From contig CM055892.1 in NCBI GenBank assembly GCA_029582165.1, positions 5,118,754 to 5,182,753 on the forward strand: a stretch of DNA of 64,000 nucleotides, in the 5' to 3' direction. This stretch comes from Portulaca oleracea (lineage: Eukaryota; Streptophyta; Magnoliopsida; Caryophyllales; Portulacaceae). The number at the start of each line of letters is the position of its first letter. Position 1 is the stretch's first letter. The notes beneath the pieces were generated by a model. It made no database searches. It saw only the letters and a program-made list of their open reading frames with translations, and had not been told where the DNA came from. A program made the translations under genes and the position numbers. Below are positions 12,701-22,250 of the stretch, in pieces.

Positions 12701-13033
12701 ATTGGGTTCTCGGTCGGAATGCAAGAATAAAAAAGGGTCATCATGGAGTAATACATACGCATCAATTTAAAGCATGCTTAAAATAATGAAAATCGACAAG
12801 ACATGAATAATAAATTCATGCTTGCTCATTTTCACATTAAACTAAGCACAAAAAGAAGATTCAAAAATTACCTTGTCATGGGATCGGAAGAACCAAGCGT
12901 GGTTCCAAGATTGAATGGTGAGCTCCGAAGGATCAGCATTTGCTCCAGGGATGAAGTTGCGCCGTGAAGACATCTCATGGGGCCATGCCGCCGCATTAGG
13001 AAGAGGAGGATTTCTATGGCCTCGGGGATGCAT
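9730..13033 (-). pseudogene. Antisense extra gene 2 of element A (plant mobile domain protein)
   Basis: A multi-exon gene antisense to the element. Exon 1 (13033-12872) starts MHPRGHRNPPLP and ends at an AAG/GTAAT donor. Exon 2 begins at 12320 after a TTTAG acceptor. The plant mobile domain signature follows: AERFWDTTNSFHLPVCEM, then ITGLPWDGRDVVF. Later blocks are WGKAAYANIILWL, AERWTAEAIHGKKFQPSS, EGPLGFVWYLGVRASRQILG and a Ser/Pro/Gly/Trp-rich tail ending DYYS at 9730. Two frameshifts (about 12075 and 11818) break it. The PMD is known in transposon-linked and MAIN-like plant proteins; its role inside retrotransposons is unknown. The 551-nt intron 1 holds three hairpins. Confidence 0.78.
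12493..12654 (+). repeat. Three hairpins inside intron 1 of antisense gene 2 (A)
   Basis: AAAACCCGCATGGGTTTT at 12493, AAAACCCGCGCGGGTTTT at 12562 and AAAACCGGCGGGGGTTTT at 12637. All lie between the donor at 12871 and the acceptor at 12321. The matching intron in element E (about 38221-38382) is only about 160 nt and has none. Confidence 0.85.
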
Positions 13034-13145
13034 TTTCTAAAAAACCCCAAACTATCTTCGAAGAGCAAATTTTTCTAGAGAGAAGAAAGAGCTAAAGAGA
13101 TGGGGAGGAGTGAAGATATGAATGAATGAAATGAGTAAGGCATGG

Positions 13146-13153
13146 TATTTATA
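13146..13153 (-). promoter_or_regulatory. TATA box for antisense gene 2 of A
   Basis: TATAAATA on the minus strand, 113 nt before the ATG at 13033. Element E has TATAAAAG at 38673-38680, 126 nt before its homologous ATG. The conserved spacing suggests the antisense gene has its own promoter. Confidence 0.55.
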
Positions 13154-13353
13154 GAAATACTGAGTGAATATGAGCCGCTCGTTTTTAGGACTCGCCTCGA
13201 GATGCCAAATGCGTTTCATTGGCCGAAAATCCAAGGGTCATCACCTTGCCACCCAAAGAGGAGACACGGCTGCATGGCACATTCTCATCCACACAAAGAC
13301 GGGACCCACTTTGATTCGCTTCACCAGGAAAAAAAAGAAGAAAAGAAAAACTG

Positions 13354-13450
13354 AAAACCCGCACGGGTTTTTGTGGTTTCTGTAGGCCCAGCTTCGCGGC
13401 CCGGCGCCTCTCATCGGCGCAATAAGACTTATAAAACCCGAGTGTGTTTT
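13354..13450 (+). repeat. Two hairpins upstream of antisense gene 2
   Basis: AAAACCCGCACGGGTTTT at 13354-13371 and a degraded copy, AAAACCCGAGTGTGTTTT, at 13433-13450. They lie upstream of the antisense TATA box. Confidence 0.8.
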
Positions 13451-13689
13451 ATTCTGATTAGGGCCTGATTCCGCGGACCAAGATCCCCTCAGTCCATTCA
13501 AAGCAAATCATGCGACACAAAACCGATGGCCCAAAGACTGCGGCCTAGGGTTTCCAAAGTTCCGGCAAAAGTTTGAACCTTCCTCAAATGTCGATAAAAC
13601 GGATACTTATTTTCTTGTGATTTTCAGGTCACCGCTAAAAAAATCCGATAAATCATCGGTTGCCACATAAAAGAGCACCATCATCATCA

Positions 13690-14110
13690 GCAGTCGTCCA
13701 ACGGATGCCACTTAAAGGTCTCCGACGATATCATCAGCAACAGTCGTCCAACGGATTCCACTTAAACGTCTTTGACGATGTTAGCAACAACAGTTGTCAA
13801 ACGGATGCCATTTAAAGGTCTCCGACGACATCATCAGCAGCAGTCGTCCAACGGATGCCACTTAAAGGTCTCAGACAACATCATCAGCAGCAGTCGTCCA
13901 ACGGATGCCACTTAAAGGTCTCCGACGATATCAGCAGCAGCAGTCGTCCAACGGATGCCACTTAAAGGACTCCGACGATATCAGTAGCAGTCGTCCGACG
14001 GATGCCACTTAAAGGTCCCCGACAATATCATCAAGTCTCCAACGACATCCTCAGCATCAGTCGTCCAACAGTTGCCACCTAAAGGTTAGCGACGGCATCA
14101 TCATCAACAA
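13690..14110 (+). repeat. Tandem array, 50-bp unit, before the 3' LTR of A
   Basis: About eight units. The landmark 'cagtcgtcca' starts at 13691, 13741, 13791 (variant), 13841, 13891 and 13941, giving an exact 50-bp period, then at 13988 and about 14055 in degraded form. The unit continues with 'acggatgccacttaaaggtc'. Tandem arrays just before the PPT are a known property of Ogre/Tat 3' untranslated regions and can seed satellites. E has an unrelated array at the same place. Confidence 0.9.
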
Positions 14111-14213
14111 CATCATTTGGTCGCCGTATAAAAGAGCTCCGCCAGCATCAAGACAGACATCAAGCAGGCAGCATCTCAAGCTACTTTGACCTTTGTCCTA
14201 TTCGGACTCGATC

Positions 14214-14228
14214 AAAGTAGGGGCTCTC
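14214..14228 (+). promoter_or_regulatory. Polypurine tract of element A
   Basis: AAAGTAGGGGCTCTC immediately before the LTR start TGTAGACACC. The same arrangement (AAAGTGGGGGCTATC) precedes the E LTR at 39790. Confidence 0.75.
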
Positions 14229-16150
14229 TGTAGACACCGGGATTCGCACCGATATAATCCCGACTCATCAAAAGTTCAATAAATCATTTGGGCCGGATGC
14301 TAAGATCGGTCATTGGGCCCATGTAATAAGCGAAGCAAGCTCAACGGTACAAAACGGCCCAGTACTTGGAACGAAACCCGCACGGGTTTTAATAAGTAAA
14401 GGCGGCCCAAAAGCAGGACAAGCCCAAGGCGCGCCCTGGCCCAGCGACTTCAAAACCTGCGCGGGTTTTCTATTGTCTGAAGCGCGTCGTTTTGCCCCGT
14501 CCACGTCAGCGATCCGTGCGAGATTATTTAAAACTTGCGTGGGTTTTCTTTTTTAAACTCGGCGCCAAAAAATGATCACAACCCCTTGATAAACAAAAAA
14601 TTACTCGGAGGTACCCCAATATTTGGGGAAACTATTTTTTGGTACCCCAACTTTTCAAAACTCATTTTGAGGTACACTTACTTTTCGGGTTAATAATTAT
14701 TTGATGCTTTTTCGGCCATAAATTTTATTAAGTGACCGAAATACCCTTATTGTTCTTCTTTAAGGGTATTTCCTAAAAAAAAATGAAAGAATAAGGGTAT
14801 TTCGGTCATTCAACCAAATTGATGACCGAAAAAGCACCTAATAATTTCTAACCCAAAAAGTAAGGGTACCCCAAAATGAGTTTTGAAAAGTGAAAAATAT
14901 TTCACCAAAAGTTTGGGTACCTTTGAGTAATTTTTTGCTTGATATTAGCCCCATGTGTTTGACTTTATTTTTCCTTGACTTGCCAAAACCTGTGGGGGTT
15001 TTGTGATTTGCATGGCATGATCAATGGGGATGTGTCCCCATGATTTTCCCTCCAAATCACTACCTCCTCACCTATGAATACCCCCTCTATTTTCACCTTC
15101 ACATCATCAACTATCCTCCACTACACTCATACTATACTTAAATCTTCTCTCAAAATTTCATACTTCCATATTCACTCTCTAAACCTCCTCTAATCTCTTT
15201 TAACACATCCATATTATCACCCTAGTACCATTTTCCAAACCACTTCTATCTTTCCATCAAGGTCCAAGCTCAAGGCAAAGTCAAGGATTTCAACCGGCAC
15301 ATTCGGGTTCCTAAAATTAAAAGAGTTCGCCTTATTGCTTTCTTTATTATTATTATTTAATCATGTAATTTATACATTAATTCCATTACTTGTGCACATT
15401 TTGTAAATAAAAACCTTGTTTTATATTGCATGATGAGAATATAATCTCGTGAAATTAATTAAACTTCCCCCCGCTCTTTTTCATTTTAATGTCAATTTTA
15501 GTAGAGTCTGTTGACTAACTGGCGAATTCGAGAGTTCTTATAATTCTCGAATTCGTAACCTTACCCCCGGACTTAGAATCGGGTTTCGTAAACCGGAGTC
15601 ACTTTTCATTCTTTTATGGTTTGTCGATTTCCTTAAATCGGCTGGCGACTCTTTATCACCCTTTTCTACAAATCCTTTAGTTATTTAAAATAAACGATAA
15701 TTGCACAAAAATCATTATAAATAATTTAGTACCACTTTTTTATTAATCTAAGGCCACCCAAGAGAAAACGGGCCAGAAGATTAATAAAACCCGCACGAGT
15801 TTTATTAATCTTCACCCCTTTTCTATGGGTCGAAGTTGCACAAGGCCCGGCCCATGGCACCATAAATTCCGCGCGGGTTTCAAGGTCCCATGGCGGTCTC
15901 TTTGTTACTTCTTGGGCCCGGATGGAATAATGGGCTGATACTAAATTTATTAGTAAATTATTTTAGTGTAATTTCGGATATTTTAATAATATAAAAGAAT
16001 TTGTAAAATAAATAAAGTTTCATCACCCCGAAAATGAATTTCGAAAATAAAAATATCCTTATTTAAGGATTAAGCAACCTTAGTCGGCTCCCGATCACTT
16101 AAGTAGCGTATCACAGGGAAGAGCGGTCGCTTCTCTCCCGGGGTCCTACA
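14229..16150 (+). mobile_element. 3' LTR of element A
   Basis: A 1922-bp LTR from TGTAGACACCGGG to GGTCCTACA, or 1569 bp once its internal MITE and one target duplicate are removed, close to the 1520 and 1538 bp of the sister LTRs. Degenerate TATA box TATGAATA at 15073-15080. Six hairpins lie at 14373, 14452, 14530, 14985, 15786 and about 15864. It abuts E codons at 16151; the first five bases there are gtaag. Confidence 0.93.
14594..14937. mobile_element. MITE family 1, copy 1 (9-bp TSD, Mutator-like)
   Basis: A 344-bp non-coding inverted-repeat element with termini CAAAAAATTACTC and its complement, flanked by cttgataaa and cttgatatt (7 of 9 bases match). The arms carry repeated 'ggtacccyaa' motifs. 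It is absent from the same place in LTRs B and D. Same family as 48100-48458. A 9-bp duplication fits a Mutator-like transposase acting in trans. Confidence 0.85.
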
Positions 16151-16556
16151 GTAAGCGATGAAGAAGATGTCTATGACGAAGGTCCTAACGATGACTTTTG
16201 GTCCGATCAAGAAGAAATTCCACCTAGTTTCGCATTCTTGACCACGTATGGGAAACATAATCAACCTAGAAGTGATCCTATGGTTCCAAGATCAAATTCT
16301 CCTAGGGCGGAGATACCAGTTGCACTTGAGGATGCGGTCCTCACACTAATGAAGAAGACGGTGGCGAATGTCTCCATTTGGAAACTAATATGTACTTCTA
16401 AACCACACCGAGAGCCTGTACTGGGGGCTCTCCAGAATGCCATCATTTCTACTTCTAAAACTCCAGAAGCCATGGTTTCTCATGTTACTACTAGTCAAGG
16501 GGTGATCTCCTTTCATGATGAGGACTTGCCTGTATCCGGTGTAAATCACAACAAAG
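16151..16556 (+). pseudogene. gag: Late gag / start of protease region of element E (fragment)
   Basis: Open on the plus strand: an acidic stretch (DEEDVYDEGPNDDFWSDQEE) then AFLTTYGKHNQPRSD, VSIWKLICTSKPHREPVLGA and GVISFHDEDLPVSGVNHNK. Element D has the matching order at about 61250-61400 and 62765-62980 (IIAFGDEDLPQGGASHNKALY). The left end is cut by LTR A. The right end is cut by K exactly at the HNK position, just before the protease active site. Confidence 0.82.
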
Positions 16557-17600
16557 TGATGTATATTTGATGGCCATACATCAAGGACATCAAGGAAGAC
16601 ATCCAATATGCATCATAGGGGCCTAATACTCGGTTATATGGCAAAAGAGCATCATTCACTCAAGTATCCCTCTCGTTTGAATGGTTTCAAGAAGGGCAGT
16701 TTAGTAATTTACTCTATAACTCTAGATACATGCGTCTAATGAGGAAGTCATCCAAAGACAGATTGAAGAGCATTGAAAGAGCTTTCCAATGGTCTTTGAA
16801 TCTTGAAGTTTGAACAAGTATTGAAGGAGTTATAGTCTTTTCTTTCTAGAGTTGTATTTTAGAGTTTTTATGATTTAATAAATGTGTAGGATGATGTAAG
16901 CCTCAATGGGACTAATTTCATGATTAATACACGTCCAAGGGGGCTAGGATTACTATAAATACCCCCCTTAGGCCTCTTGTAATCTCATTCATTCATTCAT
17001 ATATCAAATACAACATGATATTGTTTTCTCTCTAGCTTTTGCTAGTCTTTCGTTTCTCTTGAGGGAGATTCGATCATATCATCTTCTTCTAGCCTTGGGT
17101 GGTGTCCTTGGTGGTGATAGGAAGAGATTGAAGCATTCTTGAAGGTGGTGTGCCTGTATCCTCCAAGATTCTTCAAAAGCGAAACATATCATTCAAAGCC
17201 ATTATCATTCAAATCTATCTTAGTGAGTTTCTTTTGATTCGTTTGATTCTATCTTGCTTTTCTATTGTTTCTATCATCTAATCAAACGTTCAAAGTCTTA
17301 AATGACAAGATACATTCATCCATCCATTCGTTACATTCATCCATCCATTCGTTCCTTTCATTCATTCACACGTTCATTCATCTATTTCCATTCCATTTTC
17401 TTCCATTCATACGTTCATCATTGATCCATCAAAACATTCAACCTTTGGTAATCATCTTTCATTGTTCTTTCTACGTTTTCCATCTCTTTTATTCCCTTTT
17501 AGTTGATCTTTAGTACTTTGAGAAGCAAGATTCTTATTTTTGTTTTTAAAGATCCTGATTTCTATGTGTAATGAGATCTCTTTGATCCCATTATACATCA
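16557..17600 (+). mobile_element. 5' LTR of K
   Basis: 1044 bp, TGATGTATATTTGATG to CCATTATACATCA. TATA box TATAAATA at 16954-16961. Contains runs of CATT-type simple repeats (17305-17420). Compared with the 3' LTR it has about 80 extra bases near 17025-17095. Left flank caaag. Confidence 0.93.
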
Positions 17601-17604
17601 AAAT

Positions 17605-17617
17605 TGGTATCAGAGCT
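17605..17617 (+). promoter_or_regulatory. Primer-binding site of K
   Basis: TGGTATCAGAGCT, the standard match to initiator methionine tRNA in plant LTR elements, four bases after the LTR end. Confidence 0.9.
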
Positions 17618-17838
17618 TAGGAATTTGATTCTCTTAGTTATTGCACCATCGTTTTACCATCTTTCCATCACAAATCCATTCCCCATCATCCCTCCATTAC
17701 ACGTCCACCAAGAACACCACAAAGAACCCCAAAATCAAACACAATCAAACCTGTTTACATACCCCCTCTCGTCCCCCATGTACTAACCCCAAGTTTGTGA
17801 GTTTCTTGTGATCTTTTTGTATCAAAGATTGATATTAC

Positions 17839-19580
17839 ATGGTGTGTGTGAGTTCTCTATTGGATTCACAAGATGATATGCAACAAATGAAACAACAACT
17901 TGATTGTCTCACCAAACAATTGGAGAAACTTATACCCCTTCAAAAGGGAGGAGTACGAATTGAAGTTGATTCACGTATAGTGAATCTTCATGATGTCAAG
18001 TATGAAACACAATATGAATGGAGTACATGTCCAAGGAAGGAGGACAAATTTGGTTGCAAAGAAGAGATACCGGAATTCTATGGGAGTCATGATCCGGAAG
18101 TATTCTTGGAATGGATGCAAACTGTGGAATTGATCTCAAAGGCATGAATAATGATAAGGTCAAGTATATTTCCTCAAAGTTACGAAAGCAAGCAAGCATT
18201 TGGTGGAAAAACTTCCAAAAGAAGCGAGAAGCCAAAGGAAAGAATAAAGTACGTTCTTGGGATAAGATGAAGAAGAAGCTTCAAGAGAAGTTCTTACCAC
18301 CTAGCTACCTACGTGACAACTACTACAAGCTAAAAAAGTTGATCCAAGGAGGAAGAAGCGTAGAGGAGTACACCAAAGAATTTGAGCATTTGCTTCGGAA
18401 GTGTGATCTTAAGGAGGAGGATCCACAAACTTTGGTATGTTATCTAATTGGTCTTGATGATTATATTAGACACATTGTTGAATGGCAACCATATAAAACT
18501 TTGGATGAATTAAGTTCTTTAGCTCTTAAAGTTGAAAGACAAAGGAGATGTTGTCATTGCCAAAGTTTAGGTCACATTGATTTGGAGTGTCCTAACAAGA
18601 AAGAAGTGTCTTTGGTTGAGTACCAAACGTATGATAATGAATTATTTGAGGAGGAAAGTGTAGTAGAAGAGGAGTATGTAGAAGAATTGCTTGTGGCAAG
18701 GAGAGCCTTAAAAGAAGTATATGTGCCGAATGAACATCAAAAAAGAGAGTGCAAGATCTCTCATTGTACCAAGAAAGGAGAAGTATGTTCATTGATCAAA
18801 GAAGGAAAAAGTTGTGCCTCTTATGGTGACATTGGCGCCCCTACAACAATGATCCACACGTCAAACTTGGAGAATTATTCACGCCCTACACAATGGCTAA
18901 ACCATGACAAAGACATTCATGAGGATCCAAGAAGCTTAGTAAGTCTTTCCATGTACAAGAATTGTAGAGATTCATTATGGTGTGATATTACTTCTATGGA
19001 TACTTTTCATACTTTGTTGGAAAGACCAAAGTTGCTTGATAGGAATATCATGCATCAAGAGACATCTCTACTTCCATCTTATACCCCACGGCCTAAGGAG
19101 AATGTAAATAGCATCGTAACGATTATGAAGGAGGAATATCATGGGTATGAAGAGCATAAGGGTCTTGTTCTTGCAAACTTGGAGGAGAGCAAAACAAGCA
19201 ACCATCCAATTTTGAATTCTCCAATGAAACATATCTTTCATGTGCACCCTAGAGATATCCACTTGAATCTTATGGTTGAAGTGCCAAGGATTCGAAGAAG
19301 ACAAGAGACTATAGTCGCGGGTGATCATTCAAGAATGGATCGCTTCATACTAAATGATGAAGGCCAAATTGTAGACTTTGAAATTTTGGAGTTACATGGA
19401 ATTCCTACATCCATGATGGAGTGTCGAAAATCAAAGTCCAATAATGTCAATGGGTTATTTTGGAAGAAGTTGAAGAAGTTTTGTAAAGGAGTCTATGATG
19501 ACTTCAAAGCCTTTCAGAAGAAAGCTTGTAAATCTCTTGTGAAGAAGGCGAACAAAAGAGAGTTGATGCTCAAAGTTTGA
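17839..19580 (+). pseudogene. gag: Gag of K with a dead protease remnant
   Basis: Capsid polyprotein in two overlapping frames joined by one frameshift near 18111-18147. The N-terminal part has a coiled-coil-like QQMKQQLDCLTKQLEKL, then EIPEFYGSHDPEVFLEWMQ. The second part has LRKQASIWWKNFQ, FLPPSYLRDNYYKLKKLIQG, VEEYTKEFEHLL and a perfect CX2CX4HX4C knuckle (CCHCQSLGHIDLEC). A protease-like fold follows (VCSLIKEGKSCAS, then CDITSMDTFHTLLERP), but the catalytic Asp-Gly-Gly is Glu-Gly-Lys, so it should be inactive. Apart from the shift, 489 codons are open, so this copy decayed late. Start ATG 17839 is the first in a good frame after the PBS. Confidence 0.85.
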
Positions 19581-19609
19581 GGACAAACTTTTTTTCAACC
19601 GGAGGGGTA

Positions 19610-20573
19610 TGATGTATATTTGATGACCATATACATCAAGGACATCAAGGAAGACATCCAATATGCATCATAGGGGCCTAATACTCGGTTATATGGCAAA
19701 AGAGCATCATTCACTCAAGTATCCCTCTCGTTTGAATGGTTTCAACAATGGCAGTTTGGAAATTTACTCTATAACTCTAGATACATGCGTCTAATGAGGA
19801 AGTCATCCAAAGACAGATTGAAGAGCATTGAAAGAGCTTTCCAATGGTCTTTGAATCTTGAAGTTTGGACAAGTATTGAAGGATTTATAGTCTTTTCTTT
19901 CTAGAGTTGTATTTTAGAGTTTTTATGATGTAATAAATGTGTAGGATGATGTAAGCCTCAAGGGGCCTAATTTCTTGATTAGTACACGTCCAAGGGGACT
20001 AGGATTACTATAAATACCCCCCTTAGGCCTCTCGTAATCTCATTCATTCATTCATATATCAAATACAACATGATGTTGGGGCGTCCTTGGTGGTGATAGG
20101 AAGAGATTGAAGCATTCTTGAAGGTGGTGTGCCTGTATCCTCCGAGATTCTTCAAAAGCCAAACATATCATTCAAAGCCATTATCATTCAAATCTATCTT
20201 AGTGAGTTTCTTTTGATTCGTTTGATTCTATCTTACTTTTCTATTGTTTCTATCATCTAATCAAACGTTCAAAGTCTTAAATCACAAGATACATTCATCC
20301 CTCCATTCGTTACATTGATCCATCCATTCGTTCCTTTCATTCATTCACACGTTCATTCATCTATTTCCATTCCATTTTCATCCATTCAAACGTTCATCAT
20401 TGATCCATCAAAACATTCAACCTTTGGTAATCATCTTTCATTGTTCTTTCTACGTTTTCCATCTCTTTTATTCCCTTTTAGTTGATCTTTAGAACTTTGA
20501 GAAGCAAGATTCTTAACTTGGTTTTTAAAGATCTTGATTTCTATGTGTAATGAGATCTCTTTGATCCCATTAT
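19610..20573 (+). mobile_element. 3' LTR of K (terminus lost)
   Basis: Starts TGATGTATATTTGATG right after a purine-rich GGAGGGGTA tract. TATA at 20009-20016. Nearly identical to the 5' LTR except for an internal deletion after 'catgatgttggg' and loss of the last six bases. 'cttggtttttaaagat' appears at 20517 and again at 20574. Confidence 0.9.
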
Positions 20574-20604
20574 CTTGGTTTTTAAAGATCCTGATTTCTA
20601 CGTG

Positions 20605-22250
20605 TTCCTGGATTGGAGATCTTTAATGACTGTGAAGTTTCGGTGAATGAAGTGGTTAAGCCAAAATCAGATGAGTCATCGCCTCTTGAGTGGACTCATC
20701 TCACTAGAGGAAACATGTTTGGTCTGTTATTTGGCCAAGAAGCTGCAAAAGAGGAAAAAGAAGTGGACTCGATGGTTGTTGTGTTGTCTAGTCCTGAATT
20801 TGATCCAAGCACCATGATCTCTACAGATGGAGGTCGTTGCATGATGTCATGGATCGATTCTGCCCATAATAAATGTACTCTAGTGTTAGGAGAACCTTGT
20901 AAGATCTTGTATGAGTCGAGCACTAGTGGGTCTATAGTTGAGTCAGAGTCAACTGGGATTAGCCCCATATCTAATGAGTTTGTATCCATTTCTGCATTCA
21001 ATGAAGTGAACCTTTCTGAGTATTCTTGTTCTTCTCCTTTTAGTTGTTATGCTAATAATCATGAATTTGATGCTGAACCTTTAAAAGACTTTAATGAATT
21101 AACACGAGCTATGAACGAGCATGAGAATCACATGTCAGCAGTTGAAGAAACCATCACCATGAATATGAGGATGCATAAAACTCCCCGGGAATTGAAAATT
21201 GGCAAATCATTAACCCAAGGGGAGCAACAGGAGTTCTTTGCTCTCTTGAAGGAGTTTATCGACGTTTTCGCTTGGTCTTATCAGGATATGCCCGGGATCG
21301 ACAGGGAAATCATTGAGCATGCTATGCCTCTTTATCTGGATGCCAAGCCAATTCAATAGTGTCCACACAGAATTAAGAATGAATGGTCCAATAAGATTCA
21401 TGATGAGGTCCGAAAACAACTAGAAGCTAAGTTCATCAGAATTGTGGAGTACCCGAAGTGGGTGGCCAATATTGTCCCAGTATCGAAGAAAGATGGGAAG
21501 GTACAAATGTGCGTTGACTTTAGGGACTTAAACAAGGCTAGCCCGAAGGATTGCTTTCCTTTGCCACACATCGACGTCCTGGTCGACCATACCTATGGAC
21601 AGGAACTCCTATCGTTTATGGATGGGTATGCTGGTTACAACCAGATCAAAATGGCTGAATAAGACATGGAGAAAACATCCTTTATCACTTCGTGAGGAAC
21701 CTTTTGCTGTGTGGTTATGCCATTTGGGCTGAAGAATGCTGGTGCTACTTACCAACGCACCGTCACCACCTTACTCCATGACATGATCCACAAGGAAGTA
21801 GAAGCATATGTGGATGACATGATTGTCAAATTTGAAAGGCATGAAGACCACATCCCTAACATGCGCAAGTTTTTCCTGAGGCTTCGCAAGTACAACATGA
21901 GATTGAATCCACAGAAGTACGCGTTTGGGGTAACTTCGGGGAAGTTGTTAGGATATATCGTCAGTCAACGAGGTATATAAGTTGATCCATCTAAGATCAA
22001 AGCTATTCAAGACATGTCACCGCCTAGGACTGAGAAGGAGATTCGTGGTTTGCCAGGGCGAGTTCAATATCTGAGCAGGTTCATTTCCAAGCTCACCATG
22101 ACCTGCGAACCGCTGTTTAAGAAGTTGAAGAAGGGTTCAAAGGTTGAATGGGACGACTAGTGTCAAGCAGCGCTCGACAAGATCAAAGCCGATTTGACCA
22201 GTTTATCAGTACTAGTCCCACCCGTGTTAGGAAAGCCATTACTGCTTTAT
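20605..22250 (+). pseudogene. pol: Linker and reverse transcriptase of element E
   Basis: Begins in a linker matching the last residues of D (GNMFGLLFGQEAAKE versus NIFGMLFGQEVVQE). The linker runs to HKTPRELKIGKS, then RT proper: FIDVFAWSYQDMPGID, WVANIVPVSKKDGKVQMCVD, FMDGYAGYNQIKMAE, VMPFGLKNAGATYQR. The catalytic box VDDMIVK is intact at about 21810, unlike in A. Stops occur after AKPIQ, KMAE, FITS (TGG to TGA) and SQRGI, and again in the thumb. Many are single transitions, consistent with decay of methylated DNA. Confidence 0.9.

Larger units (their letters stand above)
4376..16150 (+). mobile_element. Tat/Retand-like LTR retrotransposon A (3' part)
   Basis: Rightward Ty3 element whose 5' portion is displaced beyond the left edge by element B. 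Order: RT, RNase H, archaeal-type RNase H, integrase, antisense gene 1, antisense gene 2 with a plant mobile domain, a 50-bp tandem array, polypurine tract, 3' LTR. A second RNase H and antisense extra genes before the 3' LTR are known traits of the Tat lineage (Retand and relatives). The 3' LTR ends at 16150 directly against late-gag codons of element E, so A is inserted in E. All protein genes are damaged. Confidence 0.85.
16557..20604 (+). mobile_element. Gag-only LTR retrotransposon K (TR-GAG type)
   Basis: Two LTRs flank a single gag gene with no RT, RNase H or integrase, the architecture described as TR-GAG. The 5' LTR has clean ends with a 9-bp inverted terminus (TGATGTATA/TATACATCA). 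The 3' LTR has lost its last bases and is followed by a 31-bp copy of its own tail (20574-20604). The host sequence on the right resumes about 0.8 kb further along E than on the left, judged against D, so a deletion accompanies the junction. Confidence 0.88.

Noticed and set aside
9730..13033. Host plant mobile domain gene
   Set aside because: It lies antisense between pol and the PPT of A, has frameshifts, and has homologues at the same place in E, so it is element cargo.
13690..14110. CRISPR-like regular repeats
   Set aside because: Units are contiguous 50-bp tandem repeats without spacers, in a plant retrotransposon.
15636..15655. GGCTGGCGACTC resembling a primer-binding site
   Set aside because: It lies inside the LTR, far from the LTR end at 16150, and is present in the same place in the other LTRs.
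17305..17420. CATT/CCATCCATT microsatellite as a functional element
   Set aside because: Present identically in both K LTRs and explained by them; simple repeat slippage is sufficient.
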